A DNA stretch of 64,000 nucleotides. Origin: Wolbachia endosymbiont of Fragariocoptes setiger (GTDB lineage: Bacteria; Pseudomonadota; Alphaproteobacteria; Rickettsiales; Anaplasmataceae). The stretch lies in the NCBI GenBank assembly GCA_019061405.1, contig JAHRAF010000001.1, positions 166,425-230,424 of the forward strand, read 5' to 3'. This document shows, piece after piece, positions 51,704 through 61,599 of the stretch (position 1 is the stretch's first letter; each line of letters starts with the position of its first letter). Made by a program: the position numbers and the translations under genes. The notes below the pieces were generated by a model, which saw nothing but the letters and a program-made list of their open reading frames with translations, was not told the DNA's origin and ran no database searches.

Positions 51704-54184
51704 ATGAGTAGAAGATACATAGATATTAAGAAGGAAAATAGAGTAGACTTTATATTCCGGAACTATGGAATGTCTATTATAACAATTGTTATAATGATGT
51801 TTTTGCCTTCTATATTAATATCAACTTTATATTTTTTTGACCTGTACAACAAGCATGTTAATATAGCAATCAACATATTTGTTGATATATTAATAATTTT
51901 ATTTGTGATACACAATGTTAGGTATTATAGGAGCCTAGTTAATAGTATTGAGTTTCAAAATGCAATATTTGCTAATGCATTGAACCATAACACGGAGTTT
52001 TGTTTAATTCTAGATAAGAGTGGAGATATTACTTATGCTGATGCAAGGTTTTATGAGAGATTTAAGGATGATATAAACGATTCCATTTCATTAAATAAGA
52101 TTTTAGCAGTAGGGAATGTTTCAGAAAAGGATAAAAAGTCTTTTCATCACGCTTTGAAAAATAATTCTTCTGTACAAATATCAATTACTTTAAACAAAAA
52201 AAACAAAGTATTTAAATTTCTATTGCTATTTGATCCAATACCCACCAATCCTCAGATTAGTTTAAATAGTAATAAGATTTTAAATCTATCTCTTTCACCA
52301 ACAGCAAGACCGCATGGTTATTTTGTTCTAAAAGCGACAAGAATGAATAAGGAGCAGGTATATGAAGAATTGATAGAGGATCATGATATAGGAACTTATA
52401 TAGCAAACTTCAAGGGAGTTATTTTATCTTCGAACAAAAGTTTTTTAGATATGTTTGAATTAAAAAAATTAGAGAAAGGTAGTTCAATAAATGATTTTAC
52501 TTCACAACTCAAATATAATGCTTCAATCACTAATAATGAAATCCTGTTTTTTACTACTAATGGTGTTCCTTTTAAGGCTCGCATGAGTACAGCAGTTTTT
52601 CGTGATAAATATCATCATAACTATGTGTATGGTTTTATTACACCAGTTGAATCAAATATAACAGATTATCAATTACATCCTTGCTTTACGAATTCATCAA
52701 TAGCTATTGCTCAATGTGATATAAATGGTAATTTTGTAAAGAAAAATGCAGCGTTAATAAAACTCGCTGGGTTAGAAGGAAATTCAATATTTACTACTAT
52801 ATCTGAGGGATATCACGCAAAAATACGTGAGTACTTTGCGAGTAATAGAATAAATAACGCTTCATTTGATGTTGAACTTAATAGTAGTGATAGTATCAAG
52901 ATATATTTTAATAAGTTTGTCCATAATAAAACCATATTTATACTTTGCTATTTAATTGATAATACTGAACATAAAAATTTGGAGATGAAACTTGAGCATT
53001 ATCAAAAAATGCAAGCAATAGGTCAATTAGCAGGTGGTATTGCTCATGATTTTAATAATATCCTTACAGGAATAATAGGTTTTTGTGATCTACTCTTGCT
53101 TCAACACCCTGCAGGTGATCAGTCATTTGGAGATATTATACAGATACAGCAGAATGCAAAACGTGGATCAAATCTAGTAAAGCAGTTGCTTGCTTTTTCA
53201 AGAAGACAGACTATGCAACCAAAAGTTATAGATGTAAATGGCACAATAGCTAATCTCTATGAAATGATTAAAAGATTAATAGGTGAAAACATCAAATTTA
53301 CTACCTATTATGAAAGAGATTTAGGTGCGGTTAAAGCTGATCAAGGACAATTAGAACAAGTTATAATTAACTTAGTAGTTAATGCTAGTGCTGCTATGGA
53401 AAAGGGTGGAGAATTAACTATACGAACTTTTAATCATAAGATTGATTCTTTTAATTCTACATTACAAGATATGTTTTCTCCAGATAAAGAAACAATAGAA
53501 CATGGAAATTATGTTGTTATAGAAGTGATTGATACTGGTTGTGGAGTAGAAAGCAGTATCATTCAAAAAATATTTGATCCATTTTTTTCTACCAAAGATA
53601 TTACTTCTGGTACAGGTCTTGGTCTTTCAACTGTTTATGGCATTATAAAACAGACAGAGGGTTATATTTATGTTACAAGTAAGATAGGGAGCGGTACTAA
53701 GTTTAGTATCTTTTTACCCATGGTTTATATATCAGAAGATAGTGAAATAGAGAATCACGAAGATGAAGAGAAACCTTTGCGGGAGGATATAGAAGGTAAA
53801 GATAGCGGTGTCATTTTACTTGTTGAGGATGAAGATTCAGTAAGAGAGTTTACTATTAAGGCATTGAAAAGAAGAGGCTTTAGTGTAATAGAAGCTAGTA
53901 CAGGTAGTCAAGCATTAGAAATTATTAGTGAAAAGAGTTATCATATTGACTTAATCATCACTGATGTAGTAATTCCGGAGATTAGCGGGCCAGAAATAGT
54001 GAGAGAGGCATTGATTCATAGACCAAATGTTAATGTTATTTTTATTTCTGGATATGCAGAAGATACTTTCTTAAAAAATAATGATATTCATATAAATGAT
54101 TTTCATTTTTTACCGAAACCTTTTACTTTGAGTGAATTAGGAAACAAGGTTGAAAACGTTCTAAATGTTTCAAGAAATAATTAG
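51704..54184 (+). CDS. cckA: hybrid sensor histidine kinase CckA
   Basis: Top of the CckA-ChpT-CtrA phosphorelay that controls alphaproteobacterial cell cycle and development. Two N-terminal transmembrane helices (about residues 22-70) precede PAS-like regions and the HisKA box MQAIGQLAGGIAHDFNNILT (phospho-His near 447). The HATPase domain (EQVIINLVVNASAAM, DTGCGVE, TGLGLSTVYGI) and a C-terminal receiver (LLVEDEDSVRE, phospho-Asp near 753 in LIITDVVIPE, Lys in FLPKPF) follow. It has 826 residues, intact, at the edge of a decayed region. Confidence 0.95.
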   Translation: MSRRYIDIKKENRVDFIFRNYGMSIITIVIMMFLPSILISTLYFFDLYNKHVNIAINIFVDILIILFVIHNVRYYRSLVNSIEFQNAIFANALNHNTEFCLILDKSGDITYADARFYERFKDDINDSISLNKILAVGNVSEKDKKSFHHALKNNSSVQISITLNKKNKVFKFLLLFDPIPTNPQISLNSNKILNLSLSPTARPHGYFVLKATRMNKEQVYEELIEDHDIGTYIANFKGVILSSNKSFLDMFELKKLEKGSSINDFTSQLKYNASITNNEILFFTTNGVPFKARMSTAVFRDKYHHNYVYGFITPVESNITDYQLHPCFTNSSIAIAQCDINGNFVKKNAALIKLAGLEGNSIFTTISEGYHAKIREYFASNRINNASFDVELNSSDSIKIYFNKFVHNKTIFILCYLIDNTEHKNLEMKLEHYQKMQAIGQLAGGIAHDFNNILTGIIGFCDLLLLQHPAGDQSFGDIIQIQQNAKRGSNLVKQLLAFSRRQTMQPKVIDVNGTIANLYEMIKRLIGENIKFTTYYERDLGAVKADQGQLEQVIINLVVNASAAMEKGGELTIRTFNHKIDSFNSTLQDMFSPDKETIEHGNYVVIEVIDTGCGVESSIIQKIFDPFFSTKDITSGTGLGLSTVYGIIKQTEGYIYVTSKIGSGTKFSIFLPMVYISEDSEIENHEDEEKPLREDIEGKDSGVILLVEDEDSVREFTIKALKRRGFSVIEASTGSQALEIISEKSYHIDLIITDVVIPEISGPEIVREALIHRPNVNVIFISGYAEDTFLKNNDIHINDFHFLPKPFTLSELGNKVENVLNVSRNN

Positions 54185-54530
54185 AACCTATGGCCATAAA
54201 ATATGAAGAAGTTTATCAATATGCTTAGGAAAAAGGAGAGCTAATGATAAAATTTTCTGCTGAAGAAATTGTATTTCATAATCTTGCGAAAGTTCAAGAG
54301 AAAGTACGCTGAACGTTAGAATCCGTTCGTGAAGATAACAACAAATTCGACATATAGCATCGATACATACGCTCCTAATAATGAGAAATTTTGCAACAGC
54401 ATAGCCCCGCTCATGTATAAAGATTTATACCAGTTATCGTTCTTTTATCTTTTTTTTTCTACCATTTACACCATGGCCTTTCGCTGCATCAATAAATGAG
54501 TTTTAGATGCAACTCTGCTCTTTTTATCAA
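54185..54530. other. intergenic, short open reading stretch only
   Basis: A good RBS (AAAGGAG) stands before an ATG at 54244, but the frame ends after 22 codons (MIKFSAEEIVFHNLAKVQEK...). It is unrecognised and probably the start of a lost gene. The rest has stops in all frames. Confidence 0.4.
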
Positions 54531-54766
54531 ATTGAAGAGTCTATAATAAACTCATCATTACAAGATCAAGTTTTATAAAAACAATTAGCTAGTGATGAAG
54601 CTCTTACTGCAAACACAGAAAAAGAGGCTACTGATTCCATAAAAAGTAATTCTATTTCTTTAAATCAAGTAGATGATGGCTATGGTTCAGAAGAAGCCAT
54701 ATCCGAAATTAATATTCGTATTGAAGAGTCTACAATAAACTCACCATTACAAGATCAAGTTTTATC
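54531..54766 (+). repeat. 47-bp direct repeat, in frame, 189 bp apart
   Basis: Bases 54531-54577 and 54720-54766 are near-identical (about three differences, beginning ATTGAAGAGTCTA). The spacing of 189 bases is 63 codons, so the repeat was in frame and encoded IEESxINSxLQDQVL twice. The first copy now ends in a stop. Confidence 0.85.
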
Positions 54767-55141
54767 AACTGATGAGTATTCGGTAAAATCTGATATAAAG
54801 GTATTGCTATCTAAAGAAGAATCACAGCCAATTAAATCAAAAAAGAAAAATAGTGTAATCAATTCCTACAAGCTTCTTAAATCAGAAAAAATCAACCTCA
54901 AGATAATATTTCAAAACAGAAAAAATCTTATGTTTTGAATTGTCTTATAGGTGGCTGTCTTGGATTGATAACAGCATGCTTTATGGGACCAGAAATTTTC
55001 TTTGCTGCAATTGCACTTATATCAGTTGGAGTTGTTATAGGATATAATGTTACAAGATTATCTGATGATCAGATTAAAACAAAAATTAACAATCCGTGTA
55101 TTGAGCAATCTCAACTTTTAGCAAATACTACTAGTAAATAG
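54531..55141 (+). pseudogene. membrane-hairpin protein gene, disrupted
   Basis: A frame from about 54531 encodes IEESIINSSLQDQVL, an in-frame TAA near 54576, then a polar region (QVDDGYGSEEAISEINIR), a second IEESTINSPLQDQVLS, and a Lys/Ser-rich linker. It breaks near 54890. The other frame continues with two hydrophobic segments (CLIGGCLGLITACFMG; FFAAIALISVGVVIGYNV) and a polar tail DDQIKTKINNPCIEQ. The tail closely resembles the C-terminus of the intact protein encoded at 61600-62409 (YGSIAGVCTGLATACFV, CENKVKTKVDNL), so this is a dead family member. No start codon is obvious. Confidence 0.65.
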
Positions 55142-55781
55142 TACTTAACAGAAGGAACAATCTAAGCTTACTTATTTAAGTACATAAAATTTTTTATGTC
55201 TGACGTATACTCACTGGCTATCACTTAATTTTGGTCCTAAGTGTAAAAAATTCAAACTCTGTCGAGTATAAAAAAGCTGTTATCTAAATAAAGTAAAGAT
55301 TTGAATATTGATTATATATGGTTGTACTAGAGAAAAAAAGAAGAAGAAAAATTTTGTAGTTTTTCTGAAACGAATTAGTACATTTATGTAAAGAAGGGAA
55401 GAATGAATTATCCTCCTCATTCAAAATCTATTCTGAAAAAAATAAATCATAGAGAGTTATTTTTAACTTAACAGAGCAGGATAGAAGATATCTTTCCGAT
55501 GCTTTTAAAGTTACAGCATTTTAGATGGAATGACTTAAGATTTATAGAGGAAAAATAATTGATACAGCAATGCAAAATATAGGCAAAACACCTATGATTG
55601 ATAGGGCTAAAACTAGTGAGCTTTTTCACATAAAGTGAACTTACAACTAATGAAAAACAATTCTCTGGTTTTAAAAAATTCTAAATTAAGTATTCGCAAC
55701 TATTTTCCATTATATCATTTATACTAATCTTGGAATAATTTTATGTTATAATACACTCCTACATCAATATCAATCTTAACG
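55142..55781. other. intergenic, degraded sequence
   Basis: No frame longer than a few dozen codons and no family motif seen on either strand. Its composition is as AT-rich as the flanking pseudogenes. It is probably the remains of one or more genes. Confidence 0.4.
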
Positions 55782-56981
55782 ATGAAAATTTTTAAAAAAA
55801 GAAAAATCAAGTCATATAAAAATGATAAGAAAAGTACTAGTGAAATAGGATTTAATAAAGAAAAAATACTAAAAATGACTAGGCTTTGCATTATTGCTAG
55901 TAACTGTAATAATCTGAAACCTAATAACATTTCAGATGATGGGATCATTAAACCAGATTATAATAGCATTAAAGAAGAAATGAAGAGGATACGGAAAGAA
56001 TCTGATCAGGAATTTAGAATTTTCGATATTATAGAGAGTAAAGATAATACCAATTTTTGATAAGGGTAAAACATGTGTTGGTTTTGTTCATTACGAAGAT
56101 AAAACTAAAATAGTTTATCGTGGTACTGATCTATCAAAATGGCATGAGCTAGGGCTGGATGTTAAATTTCGAAAACAGCCTATAAAAAATACAGGATTAA
56201 ATTTACTTACTAAAGGTAAAGTACATAAAGGATTTAATGAGTTATATGATAATCTCTCCCAAATACTAAGTGATGAAGGTATAACTACATCTGGTGGTGA
56301 TCCTAAGAAAAAATGCGCTGAGAAAAATATGAAACTTTATATTGTAGGTCATAGTTTAGGTGCTACTAAGGCTGCAAATACAACTGTAAAATTAGTAGAA
56401 TTTGGTTTTAATAATATTTACACTTTACTTATTGCTTCTCCAAAAAATTTTAGCTTTAGCGCTAATGCACAATATGATCGAAACTTTGGAGAGCAGACAC
56501 TTAGAATAAAGCACAAGAATGATTCTGTACCTGGGGGGGATACCCTAAACATTCCTTGAAGTTCGCTAATGTAGGCTATAAATTGAATATACCAGTCATT
56601 GAACCTAAAGGTATTTTATTCCCATCACATCCAATAACCACTTATTATCACGGCATTGAAAATCTTCCAGAACAAAACTTTGTAGCAATAAAAAATCCTA
56701 GTTATCTAGAAAGGGTTACTAAATTTGTTACATCACCTTTTATTAGCGACGAAAAACTTGGGAAAATTGTTGAACATCAAGGTATAAAAGCTTGTCCAGA
56801 TATTTGTACTAAGAATATTGAAGAATTATTTTTTGAAGCAGATAAACAATGCAATAACAAAAAAAGTAACACTAACACAATAAACTCGAAAAACAAAACT
56901 AATAGCAAAAATAACAAACCTTCATCAAATCTTGAAAATACCGAAGCTCATTCATTAAGTAAGAACCTAAGTATTGAGTGA
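55782..56981 (+). pseudogene. class 3 lipase gene, frameshifted twice
   Basis: Frame 1 from ATG 55782 (FKKRKIKSYKNDKKSTSEIG, then MTRLCIIASNCNN) ends at TGA 56058. Frame 2, open from about 56047, carries KIVYRGTDLSKWHELGLDVKF (Lipase_3 YRGT motif), KVHKGFNELYDNL and the nucleophile elbow LYIVGHSLGATKA. It breaks in a seven-G run at 56533-56539. Frame 3 gives GYPKHSLKFANVGYKLNIPV and a Ser/Asn/Lys-rich tail without a hydrophobic hairpin. It is a second lipase relic, distinct from the one at 30.6 kb; each frame is otherwise well kept, suggesting recent loss. Confidence 0.78.
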
Positions 56982-58291
56982 ATTTATATTCTACATGCTT
57001 AATTCACATTAAACTTATTTCGTTGAGTAAAATCATTGTATTACATATCAACTGAAACCAGCGCTTTAATCAGTACTGGATGGAGAAAAAAGCACTCTTT
57101 ATATGCTGTAAATTTGTTCCTATTATTATCAAATATGCTGGGAAAATTTCATCAAACAAATTTAGCAGATGGCATTGAAACACTACAAGCAGGCTAATTT
57201 TAAGAGAAACTTCATTTGCTGCCTTTGTAGCTGCTTAGTCTATTAATTTAGTTTATATTATTTACAAACTCAAATATTATTATGTCAAACTTACTTAATA
57301 CTCAGGCTAAAACAGAATCGATAGATTGATTCTCTACCTACCAACTCAGAATATTTTCTAGCAAGTCTTATAAAAATTTAAGAATAGCAATAATCCCAGA
57401 ATTTTCCTCTTACTTTTAGTTTATCTTTTCAACAAGATTTAGTTACCTCAGGTAATTTTAATTATGCTTTCCGTATTTAAAAGTCATACAATATGGTATA
57501 GCATATCAGGAGTTAATGCATTCAATCAATCAGTTATAAGTACAAGCAGAGTTTATTTTCATTCAAGAGAAACTAGATGCTATGCCACTCAAGTATAGCC
57601 AAATCATCTACTCCATATGGACCATATTTTTGTTTTTTAATATAGTAAGTTACACAAAAGGGTTTGTATAAACAACCCTAGAGATTGATGGGTTTTTTGA
57701 GTGATGAAAAGTAAATGATTCTGATACACAATGAGTGTGAGAATTGCTTTAGCTATTTCAACTTTATAAAGATTACCATTTACAATCCTATCTCAATTCA
57801 CTAAGACCTTATTTTATAAATATATTAAAAACAACTTACTTAAAGCTTTCAGGTAATTCTAATAAATATACGGTAAGAGCAAGTTCTAATATTACTGTAG
57901 ATCAAACAAAGAAAGAATACATTAATTAATTGGCCATTATAAACGTAACTTGTGAATCCTATAAATTATAAAAAACCTAATAAATGATATTACAGAGAAA
58001 GCTGTACCTTCGATTTCAGGGAAAATATTTATAGAGGCATTACAAACTATTGCCTGGAAAATTGTACCACCGATAAAAAATCATGATAGATAAAGTAAAA
58101 AGACGGATTAATTAGTAATAAACATTCAATTATTGTACCTTGATGTAGTACATAATTGGTAAGCCAAAAGTTTCCATATATAAAAATGGCCCATACGGTA
58201 AGGCTCTTGGTATTCAAGATAATTAGACAAACTTTGAGCTAGATAACAATTTCTTATAATCTTGTATTATTTTTAAATTCAAGATTTCGAC
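56982..58291. other. 1.3-kb gene desert of degraded sequence
   Basis: Both strands are full of stops and no frame gives a recognisable motif. Some short hydrophobic-coding stretches exist, but none could be assigned. It probably represents old, fully eroded genes next to the recent mutM scrap. Confidence 0.45.
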
Positions 58292-58341
58292 GCATATATA
58301 TTACCTATTCCCACTACCAAATTTTTATTCATTAATATCAA
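58292..58341 (-). pseudogene. 50-bp duplicated fragment of mutM
   Basis: These 50 bases match 60907-60956 inside the intact mutM at 48 of 50 positions, same orientation. The fragment corresponds to the MutM segment NNxLVVGIGNIYA read on the minus strand. Similarity fades on both sides, so only a short piece is recognisable. It is either a truncated duplicate or the last trace of a second mutM copy. Confidence 0.85.
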
Positions 58342-58812
58342 ACGGTCTTTTTTTTTGTTTCTAGTAGTAGAAAAAACAATAAAATTCAAAATAGAAGAGA
58401 GATAGCTGTAACAGTTGTATCATTACTATGCCGTCCTACTCCACTTCATTAATAAAATCCCCTCAAATAGGTACAATTGCTATTACAACTGTTAGAGTTG
58501 AATTCATTATACTAACTGCATTTATAGCTGTCTAAAACAATTGGGAATACAACCCCACAGATACACTTAAGCTTGAATAAAACAAAAAGTTAACAGCCAA
58601 TCTACAACCGATTAATAGTAATTATCTTTCCTCTGCCGTAGTATTCAGATAGTGAGCTAAAAAACAATCCTCTAAAGCAACTACTCAAAAGTTGTATGCA
58701 ATTGAATTGTTCCATTCAAAACATTAAAATAGTATGCTATGTTAGGAAAACTAGGCACGAAGATGTCAATCTCAATGAACTTAGAGAATAGAAACCGGTA
58801 ACAACACTTAAT
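58342..58812. other. degraded sequence upstream of the acetyltransferase
   Basis: No gene was recognised. The frame of the acetyltransferase is closed by TAG at 58789-58791, which sets the upstream limit for that gene. Confidence 0.45.
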
Positions 58813-59358
58813 ATTATAAATGAAAACATCATATTTTTACCTTTACAAAAAGAACATTTCCCTCTTTCATTAAAATGGTTAGAAATATCTCGTGTAAAAA
58901 AGTGGTTGGATCAGAATATAAAAAGGACATCAGAGTTAATTGAGAAAAAATATAGCAACTATATAAAGGACTTAGAATTAGCAACACAGGTTATTAAGAA
59001 ACCAATGCATGCCTTTATTATCAATTTTGATAACATCACAACATTGGTTATGTTCAATACTATAACAAAACGTGATTTTCCATCTGAACAAAATTATGAT
59101 ACTTCAGAACTTCCAGAGAGTTGTGCTGCTATAGATTGGTATATTGGAGAAATAGACTATACAAGTAAAGGTATCGGCTCAAAAACTTTGAATATATTTT
59201 TAAATAAAATTATCTCTAAAAATTTTAAAAATGCTTTTGTTGATCCTGATACTGCAAATACTCATGTAATCCATGTTTATGAAAAGGTTGGTTTTAAAAA
59301 AATCAATGAAGATAATGGTGTAATTTTGATGCTTAATCAGTTAACTCGTAACAAGTAA
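58813..59358 (+). pseudogene. GNAT acetyltransferase (AAC(6')-like) lacking a normal start codon
   Basis: The coding frame is open from 58792 and reads ...IINENIIFLPLQKEHFPLSL, the typical beginning of AAC(6')-type GNAT proteins. The codon where Met is expected is ATA (58816), just after ATT (58813). The next usable start is TTG at 58906, which would remove the first strand and helix. The rest is intact: AAIDWYIGEIDYTSKGIGSK (acetyl-CoA loop region), AFVDPDTANTHVIHVYEKVGFKKI, to the stop at 59356-59358. It is either newly dead or started at a rare codon. The native substrate is unknown; resemblance to aminoglycoside enzymes does not show resistance. Confidence 0.65.
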
Positions 59359-59697
59359 TTTATCATATTAAGTGTTGTTTAATCCTAATGATGATTTAAA
59401 TAACAATGAAAAACAAAAGAAAATCGAGTATTTAATAACGCATAAAAATGTAAAAATAGGTATTGATTAATAAGTAAAGTATATCAATGTTTATATGTAG
59501 TAACTCAATTACTGTTGAATAAAAATTCAAATAATAAAAAACATGTAATTCATAACAAGTTAATCCATAATTGGGGTTATTTAGTATGGAATAATTAACT
59601 TCTACTGTAAGATTTTTGCAACTATTTTAGTTGAAAGGAATCGTAATGTATAAAAAATAACTGCCAAAAGTTTGGAAAGATTATAGTTTCTTTTCCT
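59359..59697. other. intergenic, one short unrecognised frame
   Basis: A frame from TTG near 59376 encodes FNPNDDLNNNEKQKKIEYLI and ends after about 31 codons. It could be the tail of a lost gene. Nothing else is seen. Confidence 0.4.
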
Positions 59698-60281
59698 TTA
59701 AATACCTTTTTTTAAATATATTCTGTAGCTTTCCCATACAAATGGAATAGGTTTGTTAGATTTAAACATATTAGTTCTCTGGCATTACAGTTATATATTT
59801 TATATTACTATTGGCGTATTGAAGCCTTAATGATTTAATACAACTTTTTAATGCTGATTTGCTAGCACAACACGCAGAGGATCGTGGTGTTGAATTTACA
59901 GTGAGAAGAGAAGACATACTGACAAAGGTTGTGCGAAGCTCAGGCTGAGGAATCCATTCTTCAATCCACTTAATAGCTCCAAAATAGTTAGTCTCAAATG
60001 TTTTTATATGAACATGGTATAAAACTTATCTTCTATCTCAACACAGCCTGTATTAAGAAAAAAAAGAGCTGGTATAATATTTTGCTTTTTCAGAAGAATT
60101 TTTAATATCCATAGTCTTTCTTACATCACAGGTAAAAAACTTGGACCTAATTCTTCTTTTAACTTCTCTAATCTCTCAATGCGTCTGGCAATACCAACTA
60201 CCCATCTTTAATGAGCAATCGTGTGAGACTTTCTCCAATTCCAGATGACACCCCTGTAATAAGACAGACTTTTTGATCCAT
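59698..60281 (-). pseudogene. short-chain dehydrogenase/reductase, decayed
   Basis: From ATG 60281 the minus strand encodes MDQKVCLITGVSSGIGESL, the SDR nucleotide-binding motif TGxxxGIG, then VGIARRIERLEKLKEELG after a frame change. Further pieces are HIKTFETNYFGAIKWIEEWI, TTFVSMSSLLTVNSTPRSSA (catalytic Ser region) and CCASKSALKSCIKSLRLQY, where the YxxxK Tyr is replaced by Cys. The last piece, KSNKPIPFVWESYRIYLKK, ends at 59698. Several frameshifts and stops separate the pieces. The former substrate cannot be inferred. Confidence 0.75.
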
Positions 60282-60611
60282 ACTTCAGGTTTTATATAGA
60301 ATACATAGGATAATTCATCACCAGAAGTTATTATTATTATATAATTTAAGTTATCTATCATTATATAGACCAGATCAGTGAAATTAACATAAAAGATTTA
60401 CATTAAAGGGATTTAAGTTGCTCATTTCTAGATCCGGACCTCTCTTTACCTATTGCTCATGGATCTCACTTTAGCTAGAGAAACTTTAGATTCCCTCTTT
60501 CTTTTAGAAGATATCAATGACAAGATCTACTGAATGATTTATTTAGAAAAGTTAATTTTTTTGCTGTGTAAATCTATTAAATAGCTCTCTTAGCTATGCA
60601 ACGAGGTTCTT
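60282..60611. other. intergenic between the SDR relic and mutM
   Basis: No supported gene. It includes the 3' flank of mutM and AT-rich sequence with scattered stops. Confidence 0.4.
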
Positions 60612-61427
60612 CTAATTTTGACATACCTTACAGAAGTACGTACTTCGACCACTCTGTTTGATTAGAGTGATAGAATTATTACAGATCTTACAAGGTTTGT
60701 TACTTCTCCCATAAACATAAAAGCTGTTCTGAAATTCCCCTTGTGACCCTAAAGGGTGTGAGTAATTTTTAATGGTTGATCCGCCGGCAACAATTGCATT
60801 ACTAAGAGTATTTTTAATTTCAACAGTAAGTTTTTCACATTCCTGATAACTCAAATCTTTTCCTAGCTTAAGTGGTGAAATACTAGCCCTAAACAAACTT
60901 TCAGATGCATATATATTACCTATTCCCACTACTAAATTATTATTCATTAATATCAATTTGATGTTTGTTTTTGTATTTTTCAACAGCTTATGTAAATATC
61001 TGCCATTAAACTCATCTGTCAGAGGTTCGATACCTAATTTATGAAAAAATTCTTTTACTTTCTCTTTCTTTAAGGCGATAACTAATCCAAACCTTCTAGC
61101 ATCATTAAAAATAACAGTTGAATAATCATCAAATACAAAGATGATATGATCATGTTTACTATATCCATAACGTTGATCTACATATGTCAGTTTTCCACTC
61201 ATACCAAGGTGTATAATAACACATATGTCACCCTCCATATGCCAAACTATGTATTTACCTCGACGTGTGATGTCATTTATGGTTTTATTTATTAACATAC
61301 TGTCTATATCTTGCGTTATTGGTACACGCAAATTTCTGCAATTTACTACTATGTTGCTAATATTTTTGTTGATAATTTTATCATATAGTAGGTTGCATAC
61401 TACTTGTACTTCTGGCAATTCTGGCAT
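60612..61427 (-). CDS. mutM: formamidopyrimidine-DNA glycosylase
   Basis: Base-excision repair glycosylase/AP lyase for 8-oxoguanine and FapyG. The N-terminal catalytic Pro follows Met (MPELPEVQVV). LIHLGMSGKLTY-like residues (VIIHLGMSGKLTYVDQRYG), GIGNIYASESLF (helix-two-turn-helix) and the C-terminal zinc finger CKICNNSITLIKQSGRSTYF, with CKVCQN at the end, are intact. It has 271 residues. A 50-bp copy of its middle lies at 58.3 kb. Confidence 0.97.
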   Translation of the reverse strand: MPELPEVQVVCNLLYDKIINKNISNIVVNCRNLRVPITQDIDSMLINKTINDITRRGKYIVWHMEGDICVIIHLGMSGKLTYVDQRYGYSKHDHIIFVFDDYSTVIFNDARRFGLVIALKKEKVKEFFHKLGIEPLTDEFNGRYLHKLLKNTKTNIKLILMNNNLVVGIGNIYASESLFRASISPLKLGKDLSYQECEKLTVEIKNTLSNAIVAGGSTIKNYSHPLGSQGEFQNSFYVYGRSNKPCKICNNSITLIKQSGRSTYFCKVCQN

Positions 61428-61599
61428 TTTAAGAAGAGACTATACTTAAAAATTTACTGTTATGATAATTTGCAACTAAATATTAAACAATCGCTTTCCT
61501 TCAGTATGAAATTGACAGCTCAAATTCTAATATAAAGTTTTCACGTATATTCTAGGCATACTCTAATTGCATAGGTTAAAATTAATATTGAATTACCAT

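Noticed and set aside
60176-60361. 61-codon minus-strand frame
   Set aside because: It overlaps the start of the SDR relic in another frame and carries no motif; the SDR frame has TGVSSGIG.
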